A stretch of DNA of 64,000 bases from Phyllobacterium sp. 21LDTY02-6 (GTDB taxonomy: Bacteria > Pseudomonadota > Alphaproteobacteria > Rhizobiales > Rhizobiaceae), in contig NZ_JAMJWD020000001.1 of NCBI RefSeq assembly GCF_023554255.2, positions 1 to 64,000 on the forward strand, in the 5' to 3' direction. A program made the position numbers and the translations under genes. The notes beneath the pieces were generated by a model. It was not told the DNA's origin. It was given only the letters and a program-made list of their open reading frames with translations, and did no database searches. Below are positions 60,819-64,000 of this stretch, piece after piece; positions within the stretch are counted from its first letter, which is position 1; the number at the start of each line of letters is the position of its first letter.

Positions 60819-61820
60819 ATGAGCGGCTTTGATTTCACGATACCGGTGTTGGCCATTCTGGTCCTGGTAATCCTGTTTGCCGCGGTGAAGACGGTTCCGC
60901 AAGGATTCAACTATACGGTGGAGCGCTTCGGCCGCTACACGCGCACGCTCTCGCCCGGTCTCAACCTCATCGTGCCGTTCTTCGACCGAGTCGGCGCCAA
61001 GATGAACATGATGGAGCAGGTGCTGGATGTCCCGACGCAGGAGGTCATCACCAAGGACAATGCCAATATCGCGGTCGATGGCATCGCGTTCTTCCAGATA
61101 TTGAGTGCACCCCAGGCCGCCTATCAGGTGAGCGGGCTGAAGAATGCGATCCTCAACCTGACGATGACGAATATCCGTACCGTCATGGGGTCGATGGACC
61201 TCGACGAACTGCTGTCCAACCGTGACGCGATCAATGATCGCCTGTTGCGCGTGGTCGACGAGGCGGCGAACGCATGGGGCATCAAGATGACCCGCGTCGA
61301 GATCAAGGACATCAATCCGCCGAAGGACCTGATCGATTCCATGGCGCGGCAGATGAAGGCGGAGCGTGACAAGCGGGCGCTGGTTCTCGAGGCGGAAGGC
61401 GACAGGGCAGCGCAGATATTGCGCGCCGAGGGGTTGAAGCAATCGCAGATACTGGAAGCGGAAGGCCGCCGCGAGGCTGCCTATCGCGAGGCCGAGGGCC
61501 GCGAGCGCCTGGCCGAAGCGGAAGCCAAGGCGACGCAACTCGTATCGGCGGCGATCGATTCCGGCAATGTCCAGGCGATCAACTATTTCGTCGCGCAGAA
61601 ATACACCGAGGCCTTCGCCAAGCTTGCCACCAGTCCGAACCAGAAGATCGTGCTGATGCCCATGGAGGCATCGTCGCTGATCGGTTCGCTCGGCGGCATC
61701 GGGGCAATCGCCCGTGACGTATTCGGTGAAGGGGATGCGGCCGCCCGGGCAGCGCGCCCTGCCACGCCGCGCTCGCGCACTGTCCCCGGTACCAGCGGCA
61801 CCAGTGGTACGAGTAGCTAG
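60819..61820 (+). CDS. qmcA: SPFH/band-7 (stomatin-like) protein, QmcA type
   Basis: 333 residues from ATG 60819 (GAAGGAGG upstream). An N-terminal membrane anchor ([16 protein letters not shown]) is followed by the SPFH domain ([37 protein letters not shown], in parts) and a charged coiled coil rich in AEG and REA repeats (about 195-245). The C terminus ends in Ser/Thr/Gly repeats. These proteins form large membrane-associated assemblies that organise proteins such as FtsH. It is paired with an NfeD gene 26 bases downstream, the usual partner. Confidence 0.93.
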   Translation: MSGFDFTIPVLAILVLVILFAAVKTVPQGFNYTVERFGRYTRTLSPGLNLIVPFFDRVGAKMNMMEQVLDVPTQEVITKDNANIAVDGIAFFQILSAPQAAYQVSGLKNAILNLTMTNIRTVMGSMDLDELLSNRDAINDRLLRVVDEAANAWGIKMTRVEIKDINPPKDLIDSMARQMKAERDKRALVLEAEGDRAAQILRAEGLKQSQILEAEGRREAAYREAEGRERLAEAEAKATQLVSAAIDSGNVQAINYFVAQKYTEAFAKLATSPNQKIVLMPMEASSLIGSLGGIGAIARDVFGEGDAAARAARPATPRSRTVPGTSGTSGTSS

Positions 61821-61846
61821 CCAGGCCGAAAAGGAGGCTGCAACAG

Positions 61847-62305
61847 GTGTTTGAGCGTCTCATTGCCGAACTCGGACCTTGGAACTGGATTGTCCTCGGT
61901 TTCGTGCTCCTGATCCTTGAAGTATTCGCGCCCGGCATATTCCTGCTGTGGTTCGGCATCGCCGCGCTGATCGTCGGCGCGCTCGCCGTGACGCTGGGCG
62001 GAACGCTGATGCTCGGCTGGCAATTGCAGGTCATACTGTTCCTGGTCCTGTCCGTCGTTGCCGTTCTCATCGGCCGCCGCCTGATGGGCGCGACCGATGC
62101 CGAGAGCGACGAACCGATGCTCAACCGGCGCGGCCAGCAATTGATCGGCCAGCTCGTCACGCTGGAGGAGGCCATCGTCAATGGTCGCGGCCGGGCGCGG
62201 GTCGGCGACAGCCTGTGGCGTGTCATGGGGCCGGATCTGCCGGCGGGCTCGACTGTCCGCATCACGGGGATGGACCAGGGCTCGCTCATCGTCGAAGCTG
62301 TCTGA
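61847..62305 (+). CDS. NfeD family membrane protein
   Basis: 152 residues starting at GTG 61847 with AAGGAGG upstream. Three or four membrane helices (NWIVLGFVLLILEVFAPGIFLLWFG and the two following stretches) are followed by a C-terminal OB-fold (LIGQLVTLEEAIVNGRGRARVGDSLWRVMGPDLPAGSTVRI, in parts). This is the short NfeD class without the protease domain. Such proteins pair with stomatin-like partners, here the QmcA-type protein. Confidence 0.92.
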   Translation: MFERLIAELGPWNWIVLGFVLLILEVFAPGIFLLWFGIAALIVGALAVTLGGTLMLGWQLQVILFLVLSVVAVLIGRRLMGATDAESDEPMLNRRGQQLIGQLVTLEEAIVNGRGRARVGDSLWRVMGPDLPAGSTVRITGMDQGSLIVEAV

Positions 62306-62407
62306 AACGGTCGCCGGACTATTCTATCAAGGAAACGCTTCAAATGACGAATTGAGCGAAGTGCGATTCGCAGAGATCGCGCTTGCGTGGAGTTTCAGTC
62401 GCTGGCC

Positions 62408-63403
62408 TCAGGCCGCGCCGATCCGCAGCAGGTCGTGGAAGTGGACGATGCCCACCGGGTGCCCTTTCTCGACCACGATGAGCGCGGCGATATTGTGATC
62501 GTTGAGCAGTGCCAGGGCGGTGCTGGCCAATGTCGTTGGCGGCACGGTCTTGGGGTTGCGCGTCATGATCTCCTCCACCCGCATCTCGACCAGATTGCGG
62601 TGAAGATTGCGGGAAAGGTCGCCATCGGTGATGATCCCGGCAAGCGTCCCATCCTCGTTCTGGATGGCGATGCAGCCGAAGCGCTTGGCGGAAAAGACCT
62701 GCATGGCCTCCGGTATCGGCGTTCCAAGCGGCACCAGCGGAAGGTTGTCGTCGCGGTGCATGATTTCATGGACATGGGTGAGGCTGGCACCGAGCGAGCC
62801 GCCGGGATGGAAGGTCTTGAAATCGGTGGCCGAGAAGCCACGTGCTTCGAGCAGGGCCACGGCGATTGCGTCACCCATCGCGAGCTGCAATAGCGTTGAC
62901 GTCGTCGGCGCCAGTCCGTGAGGACAGGCTTCCGTTACCCTTGGCAGCAGCAGCACGATATCGGCGGCAGTGGCCAGGGCCGATTTCTCGCCGGCGGTAA
63001 CGGCAATCAGCGGGATGCGGAAACGGGTGGCATAGCTGACGATGCCCTTGAGTTCAGCCGTCTCGCCCGACCAGGACAGGGCGAGGATGGCATCGTCCAC
63101 GGCGATCATGCCGAGGTCGCCATGATTGGCTTCCGAGGGGTGCACGAAGAAGGCCGGAGTGCCCGTCGAGGCGAAAGTCGCGGCGAGCTTGGAGCCGATA
63201 TGGCCGCTTTTGCCGACGCCGGTGACGATGATGCGCCCCTTGATCGAAGCGATCTTCTCGATCGCGCGGCAGAACTCCTGCGCCAGCGAATCCTCGAAAG
63301 CCTCGCCAAGTGCGGCGAGCCCCTCGCGCTCGGTCAGGATCGTGCGTTTCGCGGACTCGACCGCGGCGGATCGGTCCAAGGTGATGTCGTTGATTGCCTG
63401 CAT
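62408..63403 (-). CDS. kdsD: Arabinose-5-phosphate isomerase (KpsF/GutQ/KdsD)
   Basis: 331 residues from ATG 63403. The sugar-isomerase (SIS) domain (about 35-180) has VTGVGKSGHIGSKLAATFASTGTPAFFVHPSEANHGDLG, with the Lys and His of the active site (in parts). Two CBS domains (about 205-330) contain MHRDDNLPLVPLGTPIPEAM and IMTRNPKTVPPTTLAS. It converts ribulose 5-phosphate to arabinose 5-phosphate, the first step to Kdo for LPS. The ribosome site is weak; the open frame extends 34 residues upstream without similarity. It is divergent from the beta-barrel gene. Confidence 0.94.
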   Translation of the reverse strand: MQAINDITLDRSAAVESAKRTILTEREGLAALGEAFEDSLAQEFCRAIEKIASIKGRIIVTGVGKSGHIGSKLAATFASTGTPAFFVHPSEANHGDLGMIAVDDAILALSWSGETAELKGIVSYATRFRIPLIAVTAGEKSALATAADIVLLLPRVTEACPHGLAPTTSTLLQLAMGDAIAVALLEARGFSATDFKTFHPGGSLGASLTHVHEIMHRDDNLPLVPLGTPIPEAMQVFSAKRFGCIAIQNEDGTLAGIITDGDLSRNLHRNLVEMRVEEIMTRNPKTVPPTTLASTALALLNDHNIAALIVVEKGHPVGIVHFHDLLRIGAA

Positions 63404-63549
63404 GGCAGAACCGTTAGCGCTTTGTGCCTTTGCTGTCCAACTTTTGTTGATGATGCGTTGTTCTCCAGCCGAGCCGCATCCGGTTCTTATCAAGTCGTTA
63501 ACCATGGCTGTTTACCATCCTGCAATGTTCGAACAGGTTGGCAGATCCC

Positions 63550-64000
63550 TTGATACAAAGGCGGAAAACACATGCGAAGGCGCTCCGGGAGGGTCGCCGC
63601 AACCCTGCGCTCAATCGCTGTTTCATGGCGGTTCTGGCATGCAGCGTCGCATTGTCCTGCGCTCCGCCCGTCCATGCCCAGCAATCCACGGAACTCAGAG
63701 GAACCCTGTCCGATACGCGTCCGGCCAGCGCGGCGCCGCCGCCGGTGGCGGCAGGACCGGAGGCCGAAGAGGGCCTTTCTCCGCGTCCCTATGAACCGGT
63801 GAGCCCCGGCGCGCTTGAAACTGTCGATGATTCGGAAAATCTCGGTCTGCTCGGCGTTCCGGTGGAGGGTGTTGTTCCTTCCGGGCCGGCCGATGACAGC
63901 GGTGGAACCGAGCCACGCTCCACACTGCCTGCCGATGATGTTGCAACGCCGGCGGAGCGTCCCGCGAGGCGCACCGAAGATGCGGCCCTCGATACGGTGC
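63550..64000 (+). CDS. Outer-membrane beta-barrel protein (BBP2_2-like), 5' part only
   Basis: The frame is open from a TTG at 63550 to the window end (at least 150 residues). A basic N terminus (IQRRKTHAKALREGRRNPALNRC) and the hydrophobic MAVLACSVALSCAPPVHA form a signal peptide cleaved before QQSTELRGTLSDT. The following Pro/Ala-rich segment with SPRPYEPVSPGALETVDD matches the N-terminal linker of Rhizobiales beta-barrel porin 2 proteins as I recall them. The barrel itself lies beyond the window. The start is uncertain; ATG 63625 would leave a signal peptide without positive charge. Confidence 0.65.
   Translation, partial: MIQRRKTHAKALREGRRNPALNRCFMAVLACSVALSCAPPVHAQQSTELRGTLSDTRPASAAPPPVAAGPEAEEGLSPRPYEPVSPGALETVDDSENLGLLGVPVEGVVPSGPADDSGGTEPRSTLPADDVATPAERPARRTEDAALDTV

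Overview
The window is a chromosomal segment of a GC-rich alphaproteobacterium of the Hyphomicrobiales (Rhizobiales), most likely in the Phyllobacteriaceae/Brucellaceae range. The clues are a 5S rRNA followed by an initiator tRNA at the left edge, an Omp2-type porin with leader MNIKSLL, a CpdR-type response regulator, the order cpdR / N-formylglutamate amidohydrolase / suhB-like sRNA / hisN, the small aa3-oxidase subunit IV gene next to a three-gene pntAA-pntAB-pntB operon, and a ROSE-like thermometer before a small heat-shock gene. I cannot name the genus from sequence alone.

Layout. 1-508: end of an rRNA operon (5S 3' end, tRNA-fMet, terminator) with a 105-bp tandem duplication that includes a broken copy of the tRNA 5' end. 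0.9-13 kb: accessory-looking genes: an exported argininosuccinate-lyase-like protein, a creatininase / CobW GTPase / WD40 operon, MarR and LacI regulators, a class-I glutamine amidotransferase, an orphan TRAP binding protein, an SDR, an orphan LivH-type permease divergent from a CGNR regulator, and small membrane proteins. 13-17.7 kb: proton-translocating transhydrogenase operon, a TPR lipoprotein and rpsU. 18-23.2 kb: tetrameric sarcosine oxidase operon soxBDAG. 23.3-30.8 kb: an unusual membrane alpha/beta hydrolase, a MaoC hydratase, an Hsp70 homologue, a short 6-phosphogluconate dehydrogenase, a TsuA/YedE sulfur transporter and a PAS-GGDEF protein. 30.9-36.6 kb: a five-gene cecR-ybhG-ybhF-ybhS-ybhR-like drug-export operon with overlapping stop/start codons. 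36.7-39.3 kb: a small protein, the porin and a 1.1-kb repeat-rich gene-free stretch. 39.8-41.5 kb: a mini-island between a broken and an intact tRNA-Val(GAC), carrying one O-antigen-ligase-like gene. 41.7-47.6 kb: cpdR, the N-formylglutamate amidohydrolase, a predicted sRNA, hisN, a lysophospholipase-like hydrolase, an Arg-rich exported protein, hsp20 and threonine aldolase. 48-54.3 kb: gltBD. 54.3-64 kb: murein and envelope genes (DUF459 SGNH protein, lytic transglycosylase, galU, kdsD, the start of a beta-barrel protein), an NCS1 transporter, hemH and a qmcA-nfeD pair.

Most genes belong to core metabolism: ammonia assimilation (gltBD), NADPH supply (pnt), one-carbon/sarcosine catabolism (sox), UDP-glucose and Kdo precursors (galU, kdsD) and heme (hemH). 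The parts most worth follow-up are the tRNA-Val mini-island, the suhB/alpha-r14-like sRNA, the exported lyase with altered active-site residues, the duplicated tRNA-fMet leader, and the repeat cluster at 38.65-39.27 kb. I saw no CRISPR array, insertion sequence, prophage or integrase gene.
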